A stretch of 64,000 nt of DNA from Pseudoalteromonas umbrosa (GCF_030125375.1 NZ_JASJUU010000001.1:1-64000), one strand, 5' to 3'. Positions 27,052 through 36,630 are shown, numbered from the stretch's first letter. The notes: generated from the sequence alone by a model not told the origin. Numbers and translations are program-made.

Positions 27052-27301
27052 GTTGCTTTTCGCTAAGTAACTTTACTAAGCCATTGATAGCAGTGAATGA
27101 GACTGGATCTGCCTCTTCAAAGTCTATGTCAATTTCAAATGTGTTCTCTATATTCATAAGTAATGTGATGAAATCCATAGAATCTAACAGGCCGGCAGTA
27201 ATGAGGCTTTCGTCTTTGTTAATGTTATCGATTGCTTCTTCTCCGTGCTTTTCAGCTAGAGTTTGATAAATCGTCTCTTCAATTTTAGTTGCTAAGCTCA
27301 T
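27044..27301 (-). CDS. Acyl/peptidyl carrier protein (copy A)
   Basis: The 85-residue acidic protein has the phosphopantetheine site GLLDSMDFI, with Ser41 as the attachment residue. It is followed by the helix MNIENTFEIDIDF typical of D-alanyl or acyl carrier proteins. It overlaps the adenylating enzyme upstream (27298) by four bases, so the pair is translationally coupled. The likely role is to carry an acyl or aminoacyl group activated by that enzyme. Confidence 0.9.
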   Translation of the reverse strand: MSLATKIEETIYQTLAEKHGEEAIDNINKDESLITAGLLDSMDFITLLMNIENTFEIDIDFEEADPVSFTAINGLVKLLSEKQHA

Positions 27302-28755
27302 ATATTCTCCAACGTAGCGTGCAGCACAAGTTTGTCAATTTTACCATTAGAATTCAATGGCATGGTATCAAGCCATATGACTTTTTTGGGGATCATATAA
27401 CTGGGTAATTTGGACTTTAAACTAGTTATTAATTGCTGTTCAATATTTTTATCGGCCTGACCACAAATAAATAAAGCGATAAATTGTGGTATAGCTTTAG
27501 GGTAAGCAATGCTCTGGACTAAAGGGTTGTTCAGTAGAGCTTTACTCACCGTGTCTATTTCAGCTAGCTCTACTCTATAGCCTTGAATTTTAACCTGATC
27601 GTCTAGCCTAGAGATGTATTCAAGCTCACCTAAATCGTTGTGCTTAACAACGTCACCTGTGTGATAATATGTTTTTTCTTGATGACATTTGATTGACTCT
27701 TGGGTCTTGCGTTTGTTGTTTAGATAACCACAGAACACCTGCTCTCCAGAAATTAGCAGTTCTCCTTGAGCGTCTGCTACCATCGTCATATGTTCAAATG
27801 GCTCTCCAATTGGAACGTAACTGTGAGCATAGGCTCTGGTAGAGTCGAAAACATGCTGCGAGCATGCAATAGTTGCCTCAGTAGGTCCGTATAAGTTAAT
27901 CACTTTGCTATTAGGCGCAGCAAGTTGAAATTGTTTGGCTAAGTCGACGGGAAGCGGCTCACCACAAAATAAACTAAAGCGTAAAAGTGGATAAGCATTT
28001 TGTTTGAGCATCCCTAGTTTAGCCATAATTGCGGCCGTTGAAGGAACACTAAACCAGACCGTCAGTTCATGCTTTTTGATAAATTTACCTGGTGCAAGCA
28101 TGGCAACTTCGGGTATCACATATAAGCAAGCACCGCTGAGCCATGTGATTAACATATCGTGGATGCTTAAATCAAAAGTAGGGTCAAATACTTGGCTGAC
28201 TTTATCCTGGTAAGTCAAACCAAGGTACTTGGTCATATAATTTGAGTAGCTAGCTAAGTTAGAGAAGCTAATTGGTACACCTTTTGGCGAACCTGTTGAA
28301 CCAGAAGTAAACATGATATATGCAAGGGCATTGTTTTCTAGTTTTTCTACTTCAATAGTCATTTGTAGAGAAGCTTCAATAAATGCTGTGTCGATAGCAC
28401 AAAATGTTACATGTGGTAGATACTGAATCAGTTGTTCGACAATATCAGCATATGATGGTGAGTAAATAATATGCTTTAAACCACTCTGTTCAATAATTGA
28501 TATTAGTCTCTTTATCGGAAACTTTACACCCAATGGTATAAAGGTTCGGTTTGTGATTATGCAGCCAAACACTGATGCAAAATATTCTATATTTCGATAA
28601 CTTAAGATGCCGATTTTAGCATTGTCTTTACCGAGCTGGTCGGCGATTGCGCAAGCAGCTTTTTTCAGCTGTTCATAAGTATAATGTTGGCCATCTACAA
28701 AAAGTGCATTGTTTTGCTCTTTTGGTGTTGTCAATAACTGTTCAGATATCTTCAT
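27298..28755 (-). CDS. DltA-like adenylating enzyme (amino-acid or acyl activating)
   Basis: The 485-residue protein has the full set of adenylation motifs: YIMFTSGSTGSPKGV (about 147-161), NLYGPTEATIACS (about 287-299), YHTGDVVKHND (about 365-375), RLDDQVKIQGYRVELAEID and the C-terminal NSNGKIDKL with the catalytic Lys. Length and motifs are closest to stand-alone D-alanine:carrier-protein ligases and NRPS A domains. It should load carrier protein A, which directly follows. Substrate cannot be predicted by eye; reading the specificity pocket by alignment could narrow it. Confidence 0.88.
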   Translation of the reverse strand: MKISEQLLTTPKEQNNALFVDGQHYTYEQLKKAACAIADQLGKDNAKIGILSYRNIEYFASVFGCIITNRTFIPLGVKFPIKRLISIIEQSGLKHIIYSPSYADIVEQLIQYLPHVTFCAIDTAFIEASLQMTIEVEKLENNALAYIMFTSGSTGSPKGVPISFSNLASYSNYMTKYLGLTYQDKVSQVFDPTFDLSIHDMLITWLSGACLYVIPEVAMLAPGKFIKKHELTVWFSVPSTAAIMAKLGMLKQNAYPLLRFSLFCGEPLPVDLAKQFQLAAPNSKVINLYGPTEATIACSQHVFDSTRAYAHSYVPIGEPFEHMTMVADAQGELLISGEQVFCGYLNNKRKTQESIKCHQEKTYYHTGDVVKHNDLGELEYISRLDDQVKIQGYRVELAEIDTVSKALLNNPLVQSIAYPKAIPQFIALFICGQADKNIEQQLITSLKSKLPSYMIPKKVIWLDTMPLNSNGKIDKLVLHATLENI

Positions 28756-29464
28756 TATTTGGGTGCTTTAAGATAGATTGCAAGTTTTCATATGCACTTG
28801 GTGTACCAATATCCACATACATACCAGAAGTTTTATATGTATATAGATTGTTAACCATCAAAGGTACTATATCTAGACTAATTTCGTAAAAGTGACCTTG
28901 GGTGAAGTGTGTGCAATATTTGGTATACACATGCTCAGAAAAAATAAACAGAGCGCCGCTAGCTAGATTCCCTGGTGGGTTATCGACTTTTTCGTGAAAT
29001 GCTTTGATAACACCATGACTAGAAAGTTCAACTATGCCACATTGCTTGGGTTGTTCTGTGTTAAAAAGTAGAAGTGTAGCATCGCATGGTTCAGGCCTTT
29101 GATTGTGAGCTATCAGCATATCATCGAGTGTATCTTCGCAATAATTGTCAGCATGGATGACGAGGGTAGTGTCATCTTTCCAAAAGTCTTTGTTCGATAT
29201 AAGTGTACCGCCAGTTCCAAGCAGCTGCTGTTCTCTGACTAGGGTTATTCGCGAACGATAAGGGGATTGTGAGATAAACTGCTCGACTTGCTCTGCAAAA
29301 TAGTGAACATTTATCAATATCTCTTTAATGTCTAATGCCACAAGTTTTTTGATCCATAAACCAAGTAACGGCTCACCGTTGATTGGCACAAGGCATTTAG
29401 GGATTGTATTTGTGATCGGTCGTAAGCGGGTACCTAAACCCGCGGCTAAGAGTATTGCTTTCAT
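28742..29464 (-). CDS. Sugar-1-phosphate nucleotidyltransferase (HddC/RmlA-like)
   Basis: The 240-residue protein begins MKAILLAAGLGTRLRPIT and has IPKCLVPINGEPLL, the nucleotide-binding signature of NTP transferases. LVIHADNYCEDTL is the metal-binding block, with an unusual HADN where GDN is common. The length is that of a minimal catalytic domain, as in heptose-1-phosphate guanylyltransferase HddC and MurU. With the neighbouring kinase and SIS isomerase it may activate a heptose or related sugar. It overlaps the ligase gene by 14 bases. Confidence 0.85.
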   Translation of the reverse strand: MKAILLAAGLGTRLRPITNTIPKCLVPINGEPLLGLWIKKLVALDIKEILINVHYFAEQVEQFISQSPYRSRITLVREQQLLGTGGTLISNKDFWKDDTTLVIHADNYCEDTLDDMLIAHNQRPEPCDATLLLFNTEQPKQCGIVELSSHGVIKAFHEKVDNPPGNLASGALFIFSEHVYTKYCTHFTQGHFYEISLDIVPLMVNNLYTYKTSGMYVDIGTPSAYENLQSILKHPNNEDI

Positions 29465-29466
29465 GT

Positions 29467-30930
29467 TTACTTAAATGACTCTGAAATGGCTTGCTCTAAC
29501 ATGTTTATTGAGAGGGGAGTATTACCTAATGACCCAACTTGACAGGCAGCTGCTAAGCTACCAAGGTAAAATGCTTCCCAAGGTGAGGCGTTGACGCATA
29601 ACGCCAAAGAGCTTGCTGCCAGGAAGCAATCTCCTGCGCCTGCTGGATCGACTGCATTACGATTCAGTGCCGGGAGTTTATCATTTTCCCAGCTGTTGTT
29701 GAGGTGGTTAGGTACGTGGATAAAAATCCCTTCGTCTCCTAATGTGATCACTAAGTTTTTTGGCTTTGCTCTGTGAGTTAGTTTATCTGCAAGTATTACT
29801 AACCCATCATCAGGGTTGTTTAAAGCCACTCGAGTTTCTCGCTCTGTGGGTGTTATCAGATCCATATTGTGATATCGGGATATGTCACCAACTTGTGATG
29901 ACGTTTGGCTATCGGCGACTACTTTGATCCCGTGCTTTTGACACAATTGTGCAATTGCTTCAACGAGAGGCTGGGGTAATACACCGTAGTTGAAATCAGA
30001 AAACACCAGCAGATCAACTTTGTGAATTATCTTTGTAATTTTACCTAGAATGTCATTTTGTAATTCTTTGGCAATTTTATGTTGCCTTACTTGATTGACT
30101 CTCAATAGTGTTTTGTTTGATGCTCGATAGCGTGTTTTGAGTGGTGTTGGTCTAGTCGCATCTATGAATAGTTCATCTTCCACACTATATTTAACGATTT
30201 TCTGCTTGGTATATTCACCTGCGCTATCATTGCCAATCACAGAAAAAAGAGAGACTTTTTGTGCACCTAGGGATTTAATATGTCCAGCTGTAATGGCTGC
30301 TCCGCCTAAAAACTTTTCTGTTTTATTTGGCGTCATGACAATCGTGGGATCTTCTTGTGACATACCCACAGCTGTCCCTTGGATATACTCGTCAACTATC
30401 ACTTCTCCAATCACGAGCACGCTGAGATCTTTCACTTGATTTAAGACAGATTCTAAGTTTTCAGGTTCAACATTATGTCGTTTGGCATACTCTTGCATTT
30501 CAGAGAAATCAAGATTGCTCGTGATGCGACTGCGTTTCTTTATATACTGCTCAGCGTTACTTTCAAATTCACCCGAACCAAATATGAGTTTCCCCCCATA
30601 TTTATCGAGTGTTAATTGCTCTGGGTTGTCACGGCATTCAAACTCTTTTCCTTTTACCACTGCATAGGGCTTAAGTTTCTCCACAATAGCTTGTGCAGAA
30701 TCACTGGTCAAAAAAGCATGGTCAACACACTCTAATGAAGTCACCATTTCCAGTCGGTGCTGCTCATTAACACGACTTTTTACTTCCATTGCACTATCTG
30801 TATTTACCGCAACGACTAATTGATCACCACATGCTCTAGCAAAGCTCAGTAACCGAATATGTCCTGGATGGAGTACATCGAAATTGCCTTGCACCAATAT
30901 GCACTTCTTAGATGCGTCTATTTGCACCAT
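29467..30930 (-). CDS. Bifunctional cytidylyltransferase-PfkB sugar kinase (HldE-like, swapped order)
   Basis: The N-terminal domain (about 8-130) is a nucleotidyltransferase with VQGNFDVLHPGHIRLL. The C-terminal domain (about 165-485) is a ribokinase-family kinase with LGGAAITAGH, GNDSAGEYT and AVDPAGAGDCFLAA, the last containing the catalytic Asp. The enteric heptose enzyme HldE has the same two domains in the opposite order. The product would phosphorylate a sugar phosphate and make a nucleotide-activated sugar. I chose ATG 30930 (MVQIDAS) over a start at 30954 because it leaves a 13-base overlap with the upstream SDR gene. Confidence 0.85.
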   Translation of the reverse strand: MVQIDASKKCILVQGNFDVLHPGHIRLLSFARACGDQLVVAVNTDSAMEVKSRVNEQHRLEMVTSLECVDHAFLTSDSAQAIVEKLKPYAVVKGKEFECRDNPEQLTLDKYGGKLIFGSGEFESNAEQYIKKRSRITSNLDFSEMQEYAKRHNVEPENLESVLNQVKDLSVLVIGEVIVDEYIQGTAVGMSQEDPTIVMTPNKTEKFLGGAAITAGHIKSLGAQKVSLFSVIGNDSAGEYTKQKIVKYSVEDELFIDATRPTPLKTRYRASNKTLLRVNQVRQHKIAKELQNDILGKITKIIHKVDLLVFSDFNYGVLPQPLVEAIAQLCQKHGIKVVADSQTSSQVGDISRYHNMDLITPTERETRVALNNPDDGLVILADKLTHRAKPKNLVITLGDEGIFIHVPNHLNNSWENDKLPALNRNAVDPAGAGDCFLAASSLALCVNASPWEAFYLGSLAAACQVGSLGNTPLSINMLEQAISESFK

Positions 30931-31805
30931 GAATACAGCCCTTTTTGAATGCATGTTTCAACATCTGTAAACTTAAAGTCATCAAAAATAGTTGAATTAA
31001 TCATTGTGGTATTGAGTGGCCTTTTCCCTGAGTTATCTAATTCAGAGAATTTAATATCCGTGATATGGCTATTTCCAATATCAAGTGAGGAGGCAAGCAT
31101 ATTGGTCAAATCAAGGCGACTAAAGATCTGTGGATTGCAGAAGTTATAGGTTCCTTTTCTGCGCTCACTTATCAATTTCTCTACTGCTGAGACGATATCT
31201 GAAATCGCAGTAGGGTTAAAAATGAGGTCAGAGGCGGCTTTGACTTCATTACCTGATTTAAGTTGTTTTACAATGTCATTGAGTATGGTGCCATCTTGTC
31301 CAGCTTCGCCTATGATTTTAGCAAGTCTCAGTATGCAACTATTTCCATGTGTAATGTCCATAAGGCGAGATTCTAGTTCACGCTTTTGCACACCATATTC
31401 GGAAACAGGTGCTTCTTGATTGTTATCTGCATAGCCACCTGTTCGACCTGGAAAAACATTATCTGATGAAATGAAAATGATCGGGATCTGTTTATCGTAA
31501 AGTGAGCGGATCAGATTTTCAGTAGCACTGACATTGATAGCAAAACTTTCATCTGGGTTAGAATTGATGTAGCCGATATTGGTTAACGAAGCACAAATGA
31601 TCGCAACATATTTGTGGCTGGTTTGAAGCTTCAATATGTCTAAGTGGTCTTCAACTAGATCAAATTTAGTCAGTTGGGCTTTCTCGTTACTGGAGTAGGT
31701 ACCAATTGTGTGTTTATCTTTGGTATAAAAATGCTCAAAAAGGTGTCCGCCAAGCAAACCACTGGCACCAAAAATAATGGGGGTTAATTGCTGAGTTTTT
31801 TCCAT
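30918..31805 (-). CDS. RmlD-like NAD(P)-dependent sugar reductase/epimerase (SDR)
   Basis: The 295-residue protein has the nucleotide motif IIFGASGLLGGHLFEHF, VFPGRTGGYADNN and YGVQKRELE (the YxxxK pair). It ends with a region similar to RmlD, the dTDP-4-keto-rhamnose reductase family. It probably reduces a 4-keto nucleotide sugar. It overlaps the Gfo/Idh gene upstream and the HldE-like gene downstream, so it is in the same operon. Confidence 0.82.
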   Translation of the reverse strand: MEKTQQLTPIIFGASGLLGGHLFEHFYTKDKHTIGTYSSNEKAQLTKFDLVEDHLDILKLQTSHKYVAIICASLTNIGYINSNPDESFAINVSATENLIRSLYDKQIPIIFISSDNVFPGRTGGYADNNQEAPVSEYGVQKRELESRLMDITHGNSCILRLAKIIGEAGQDGTILNDIVKQLKSGNEVKAASDLIFNPTAISDIVSAVEKLISERRKGTYNFCNPQIFSRLDLTNMLASSLDIGNSHITDIKFSELDNSGKRPLNTTMINSTIFDDFKFTDVETCIQKGLYSWCK

Positions 31806-32845
31806 ATATCCTCTGCTAATTCAATATCTACTAATGCTTCTTTGGCGCTGATTATGCTATCAACTTCTATGTTTAAAACACTTTCTATAAATGTAGTTGC
31901 TTGGTGTTTAAAAGCCCAAGACCAATCTACTTGGATTAATGTACTTTGAGATACTTCCGCATTTTGCTGTAGTTCAATTGTTGCTGGAACATTTCGCAAT
32001 AAAGCCGGAGGCAGAGTGACAATAAGCTGGCCTTTCTCAAATATAAAAGTACATTTCTCTTGCCAGTTTTTCTGTTCAACTTCGCCTGTCTCTAGCGTAA
32101 TTAATGTATCATTAACACGCATGACACACACATGTGCTAATGGTGAAAGTGTATTGAAATATTCTACTGTTGGCTTACAGCCCATAAAGTGGCGAAGGAA
32201 GTTAAGCAAGTGAGAGTGAACATTGACATAACGTGCAAAAATAGGCTTTTGCTCGTCATTTAAAAAGCTAGGAGCAAAATTTGCTTCGTTGACCATGTTA
32301 GGTCTGGCTTCATTACCATGTATATAGCCCGCAGCCTTACAGTAACTATCTCCCATGTAACATTGAGCACTGACTTGCAAAAGGTTGCCAAGAGTAGAGT
32401 TCGTCAATAGATCATCAAAGATACTTTTGGCTTTTACTACACCAGCATCACATCGTTTCATGTAACCGACGCAGTAGACTAAGCCGCGTTGTTCAGCCAG
32501 TTGTACTAAATCACTTGCAATGTCACTATTTCCTGCCATTGGCTTTTCGCTGAAAACATGTTTACCTGCGAGTAAGCAATCTTTTACTATATCTGCGGTA
32601 TGTGAGCGTGCAGTCACAACGATTACCGCATCTATTTGTTCATCATCAAGTAATTCTTGATGAGAGCTATAACGATGTGGGATGTCATATTTATCAGCAA
32701 CTTGATTTAACAGTTTTGGGCGCAAATCAGCGATTGCGTGAAGTTGGCAATTGGTTAATTGCGCATAGTTTTCTATATGCGCAATTTGACCAATAAAGCC
32801 TGCACCAATAAATCCTAAGCGAATTTTATGCGATGAAGTCGGCAT
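31784..32845 (-). CDS. Gfo/Idh/MocA family oxidoreductase (copy 1)
   Basis: The 353-residue protein has the Rossmann start IRLGFIGAGFIGQIAHIENY and the family block HVFSEKPMAGN near residue 96, with the EKP signature. A C-terminal beta-sheet domain follows. Family members oxidise or reduce sugars with NAD(P). It lies between the C-methyltransferase and the SDR reductase. A second paralogue occurs at 54146-55279. Confidence 0.85.
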   Translation of the reverse strand: MPTSSHKIRLGFIGAGFIGQIAHIENYAQLTNCQLHAIADLRPKLLNQVADKYDIPHRYSSHQELLDDEQIDAVIVVTARSHTADIVKDCLLAGKHVFSEKPMAGNSDIASDLVQLAEQRGLVYCVGYMKRCDAGVVKAKSIFDDLLTNSTLGNLLQVSAQCYMGDSYCKAAGYIHGNEARPNMVNEANFAPSFLNDEQKPIFARYVNVHSHLLNFLRHFMGCKPTVEYFNTLSPLAHVCVMRVNDTLITLETGEVEQKNWQEKCTFIFEKGQLIVTLPPALLRNVPATIELQQNAEVSQSTLIQVDWSWAFKHQATTFIESVLNIEVDSIISAKEALVDIELAEDIWKKLSN

Positions 32846-34118
32846 AGTTATCTTTATTTATTAATTGAACTGTTGGCGTTAGAGTTAAGAACTGTCCGCC
32901 ATTATTGAGATACTCTTCGTGTTTACGAATAATTGCCTTAGCGTGTATCCAAGCAAGGATCACAGTAAGTTCAGGTTGAGTTTCGTTGATAGTTTGTGTG
33001 GGCTTAACCTCTATCAGGTCACCTGGTGTATATAATCCTACTTTTTGTTTATGGTCATCATAGATTTCACTAACGTGCTCACCAATTTCAAATTGAGTTA
33101 ATAGCATTGGCCCGCTGCGTGCGGCGCCATAACCGGCAATGACCCCACCGTTGTTTAACGTGTTTTTGACGATATTTGCAACGTCGGCTTTCATGCTATC
33201 AAACCGAGATACAAATTGTTCCATAGTGGCTAACTCGTGAAGTTTACTTTGCTCTTCATCTTTAAGCATTGCTGCAACAGAGGGCTGGGGTTTTCTTGGG
33301 CCACCTTTATGCTGAGCAAATCCAATGATTGATCCGCCTTGGATAGACACATGTTCTACATCAAACACCTCTAACCCTTGTGCTGCGAGGAAGTCGACCA
33401 TGGGGCGCAATGAGTGATTACAAAGGTGTTCGTGAAAAATAGTACCAATTAGCATCTTGTCTATAATATCTTTTAAGTAAGATACTTCGAAAACAAATAC
33501 TCCATCGTGATCTAAAACTTGGACTATACCTTTGAGGAGATCAATCATCTCATCTGCATGCGCAAATACGTTAAATGCAGTGACTAAGTCAGCTTTACCG
33601 TACTTAGTTTGGATTTCATGGCCTTTATTTTCGGTCATTAGGTCCGCAATGGTTTCAACGCCTTCACTTGTTGCTTTGGCTGCTATCTCAGTGGCAGGAT
33701 CAATTCCCAATACTTTAAAACCTTTCTCTTTGAAACACTTTAAAAATGTGCCGTCATTACTGCCTACGTCAATAACAAATTGCTTATTGAATGGACCATA
33801 GTCGCTCATGATCTGTTGAGAAACATCTTTAAAATGATTAACTATGCCCTGTGTTTGCCCAGAATGGTAAGTGTAATCTGACCATAGGTATTCAGGGTCG
33901 ATCACATCTAATATTTGAACATGACCACAACTATTACACATATAAAGGTCAACAGGGAATAAAGGTGTTTTAACGCCCTTTGGCTCAGAGACATACTTTT
34001 CTGCAATAGGAGTTGGCGCAAATGGGATCGCCAAGGTTAAATCTGTACTCAGGCATAAACGGCAATTGCTTCTGTGCTGATAATGGCTTTTACTATCTTG
34101 TTCAAGACATTGATTCAT
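32826..34118 (-). CDS. Sugar C-methyltransferase with N-terminal zinc-binding domain
   Basis: The 430-residue protein has an N-terminal zinc ribbon (CRLC near residue 19 and CNSCGHVQ near residue 60). A SAM domain follows with FVIDVGSNDGTFLKCFKEKG, and a C-terminal domain contains AGYGAARSGPMLL. This three-part order is that of deoxysugar C-methyltransferases such as NovU and TylC3. It should add a methyl group to carbon of a 4-keto or 3-keto nucleotide sugar. It overlaps the downstream Gfo/Idh gene by 20 bases. Confidence 0.85.
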   Translation of the reverse strand: MNQCLEQDSKSHYQHRSNCRLCLSTDLTLAIPFAPTPIAEKYVSEPKGVKTPLFPVDLYMCNSCGHVQILDVIDPEYLWSDYTYHSGQTQGIVNHFKDVSQQIMSDYGPFNKQFVIDVGSNDGTFLKCFKEKGFKVLGIDPATEIAAKATSEGVETIADLMTENKGHEIQTKYGKADLVTAFNVFAHADEMIDLLKGIVQVLDHDGVFVFEVSYLKDIIDKMLIGTIFHEHLCNHSLRPMVDFLAAQGLEVFDVEHVSIQGGSIIGFAQHKGGPRKPQPSVAAMLKDEEQSKLHELATMEQFVSRFDSMKADVANIVKNTLNNGGVIAGYGAARSGPMLLTQFEIGEHVSEIYDDHKQKVGLYTPGDLIEVKPTQTINETQPELTVILAWIHAKAIIRKHEEYLNNGGQFLTLTPTVQLINKDNYADFIA

Positions 34119-34128
34119 ATTAATTCTC

Positions 34129-35349
34129 TTACATTTCTGTGCTAGTACTATTGAGAAAGTAACTTTCGACTTTCATCATTGCTTCAAAAATAGCTTCTGC
34201 GGTTTCTTCTGTGTAATTTTCGTTTAAGTAAATGTTAAACGAGCTATCACGCGCTATTTGAGCATTAGGGGTATGTTTATATTCAGTTAAATATGGTTGT
34301 GCCCAAGGCCATTGAGAGATGACAAAACGGTAATGTGGATTAAGCTCAACGCCCTCAGCTAACAGTGCATCACAAAACTTTTCTTTGTCTATTTTTGCAT
34401 CTTTTAAATAAACAGTTAAAAAGAATGGAGATGTGCCCTCTATAAAGTTAGGAATTTGGCACAGCTGGGAGGACTGCATCAATGTAGTGATCACCTTGCA
34501 AAAGTTTGCTCTTTTTTTAATGGTATCATCTAGCCTATTTAGAGATGCGACTCCAATTGCACAAGATAACTCATTTGTATTCCAATTAAGCGCTGGAAAA
34601 AGATAAGCCTCTGCATTGCGTTCTTGATAGTCAGGGCTTTCGAAATCTTTGCCACGATCTTTATAGGATAGGCACTTGTAATGTAGATCTTTATTTGTCG
34701 TGTAGACTAACCCACCACTCCCGCCAGAGGCTAAGCTTTTACGATACATTGTTGACAGAGCGCATATGTCTCCAAAAGTTCCTAGCTTTCTACCATTATA
34801 TTCTGCACCAGGTGATTGAGAGCAATCCTCAATTAACTTTATTCCTCGTGCTTTTGCATGTTTGGCTATATTTTCAATATCAGCATTTATTCCTGCACAG
34901 TGAACGAGCAAAATGGCACTGGTTTGTGGAGTTAAGACTTTTTCTATTTGTTCCCAGCTCGTGTTGAGGCTGTTACTTTGTGTGTCTGCCAAAGATACCT
35001 TAAACCCTTGTAATACAGCAGCATTAAAGGAGCCTGGATCAGTAATAGGAGACATAACAATATGACTATTTGGGGGCAATTCAAGGGCTGCAATAGCAAC
35101 GTATAGTGCGGCTGTACCTGTTGCAACCGCAACGGTATAGCCCCCGGCCATATAGTCACTAAACATGCTGCAGTATTGATGCTCGTATTTTCCATAATAA
35201 CCAGGATCATTGTCTTGGCTAGAATAAAACTCGACGGCACCATTAAGTGCACGGACTTCTTCATCACCAAAAGCGATTCTCTTTGGCATGGCTTTTTTGA
35301 TGGACTTCTCTCCACCGAAGATCGCTAGGTTTTCTCTTTGTTTCATCAT
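34129..35349 (-). CDS. DegT/DnrJ/EryC1 sugar aminotransferase
   Basis: The 406-residue PLP enzyme has the family core VAVATGTAALYVAIAAL near residue 74, IKLIEDCSQSPGAEYNGRKL, and the Schiff-base Lys in STMYRKSLASGGSGG. It transfers an amino group to a keto sugar, giving the amine that the neighbouring AAC(3)-type enzymes could acylate. It lies between the cupin gene and the C-methyltransferase. PseC at 55288 is a second member of the same superfamily. Confidence 0.88.
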   Translation of the reverse strand: MMKQRENLAIFGGEKSIKKAMPKRIAFGDEEVRALNGAVEFYSSQDNDPGYYGKYEHQYCSMFSDYMAGGYTVAVATGTAALYVAIAALELPPNSHIVMSPITDPGSFNAAVLQGFKVSLADTQSNSLNTSWEQIEKVLTPQTSAILLVHCAGINADIENIAKHAKARGIKLIEDCSQSPGAEYNGRKLGTFGDICALSTMYRKSLASGGSGGLVYTTNKDLHYKCLSYKDRGKDFESPDYQERNAEAYLFPALNWNTNELSCAIGVASLNRLDDTIKKRANFCKVITTLMQSSQLCQIPNFIEGTSPFFLTVYLKDAKIDKEKFCDALLAEGVELNPHYRFVISQWPWAQPYLTEYKHTPNAQIARDSSFNIYLNENYTEETAEAIFEAMMKVESYFLNSTSTEM

Positions 35350-35353
35350 TAAT

Positions 35354-35851
35354 TTATAACAACAATTTTAATTGTTCATAAAACGTAACCAACCCTTCTT
35401 TGTCTTCTAGGCTAGGGGCCCATTCAGGGGTGATCACATCAGAGGCTTTATCATAGGGGCCAACTAGAGTTTCATGATAAACTACAGTTTCGCTTATGCA
35501 AATTGGTAAATGCCATGTATTTCCTTCAATTCTTTGGAGTTTTGCTTGGTTACCACTACAAGACTGTCGAATTACTTGAGTCACTTTGCCAGTGTTATCA
35601 AAAATGAATGTCGCCAACTCTCCAGAGATGATGTGAATCGACTCACTTTTTCCAAGAGGGTGTTTATGAGGTGGAAAAATAGCATGTTTGGTAAGTGCTA
35701 TTACCATCTCTTGGATTGGTGCACTGTTGTCATGATGCAAGCAAAACCGATAGTGCCCTTGTTCTGACTCGATAGCATGTTGCTCAATGTGGTTGATACT
35801 TTTGTTATCAACAGACACAACGTCCAGGTTATTGAAATACGCGACAGCCAT
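35354..35851 (-). CDS. WbuC-type cupin metalloprotein
   Basis: The 165-residue protein has a cupin core with FPPHKHPLGKSESIHIISGE, giving a His-x-His pair and a Glu for metal binding. This resembles WbuC proteins, which occur in O-antigen and other sugar clusters with unknown exact reaction. I chose ATG 35851, whose first base lies in the TAA stop of the upstream AAC(3) gene (TAATG). It is therefore co-translated with that gene. Confidence 0.75.
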   Translation of the reverse strand: MAVAYFNNLDVVSVDNKSINHIEQHAIESEQGHYRFCLHHDNSAPIQEMVIALTKHAIFPPHKHPLGKSESIHIISGELATFIFDNTGKVTQVIRQSCSGNQAKLQRIEGNTWHLPICISETVVYHETLVGPYDKASDVITPEWAPSLEDKEGLVTFYEQLKLLL

Positions 35852-36630
35852 TATTTGATTTCCGTAAGGTACGAATGACAACAATAGGTTGCGAGGAGAG
35901 ACTTTTTAAACTCAGAATGGAGGATCTCAGAGAGTTTATTCACATTGATTAATGTAATATCACATCCTTCATACTGAGATAATACAAGCCCGCCGATCTT
36001 TGCGAGTTTTCTACCAAACTGGTGAAAATCTCTTGTTCGTTTGGTATGGCGTTTTAGCGCATACTCGGATTTAACACCTGACGTATCACTAAGGTAATAT
36101 GTGTTGTTATCTAGCTTAAGAAAAGCGTCTTCATTATATATTTCTTCAAATACATGTATATACGTACAACTTTCCAACCCGACACCAATTAAGAGTATGA
36201 ATGACGATTCTCTCAAATCTGAGTGTTCTATTAACCCATAGGGGCTATTCGATGAGCATGGACCAGAACTAAGATGGTGGCTTTGTGTTAGATAAGCAGC
36301 GTTAACACCGGTGGCAGCGACGGAGTGAGTAGGGTGTAGGCTACGATGTGCTGCATACTGAGTTCTAAAAATCTCTGTTAAAATACCTGTATGTGATGGC
36401 GTTGATGATACGTCAAATGTGTTATTAAATTGATTGACTGTTCGCCATGTCATCGTAGGCATAATAACATTGCCATGTGATAAATAATTGGTCAAAAAGT
36501 CACAGACTGCCTCAGCTTTTACACCAGCTGTACTTAACTCTCTCAATGAGCTGTGCACCATGAGCGTACTTGAACTCTGTACCCCCATTGATTTAAATAG
36601 TGTACTTTCTAACCATGATTCAAATGTCAT
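35851..36630 (-). CDS. AAC(3)-fold N-acyltransferase (copy B)
   Basis: The 259-residue protein is a paralogue of the gene at 25487. It has TLMVHSSLRELSTAG, GNVIMPTMTWRTVN and HPTHSVAATGVNA, and later ILLIGVGLESCTYIHV. The HPTHS segment is the classic active-site region of the aminoglycoside 3-N-acetyltransferase fold. In this context it should acylate an amino sugar made by the DegT enzyme two genes downstream. About 96 non-coding bases separate it from the gene upstream. Confidence 0.8.
   Translation of the reverse strand: MTFESWLESTLFKSMGVQSSSTLMVHSSLRELSTAGVKAEAVCDFLTNYLSHGNVIMPTMTWRTVNQFNNTFDVSSTPSHTGILTEIFRTQYAAHRSLHPTHSVAATGVNAAYLTQSHHLSSGPCSSNSPYGLIEHSDLRESSFILLIGVGLESCTYIHVFEEIYNEDAFLKLDNNTYYLSDTSGVKSEYALKRHTKRTRDFHQFGRKLAKIGGLVLSQYEGCDITLINVNKLSEILHSEFKKSLLATYCCHSYLTEIK

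Noticed and set aside
25487..36630. AAC(3)-type genes as antibiotic resistance genes
   Set aside because: The fold is common in sugar loci, both copies are embedded in a glycan operon, and nothing else points to resistance.
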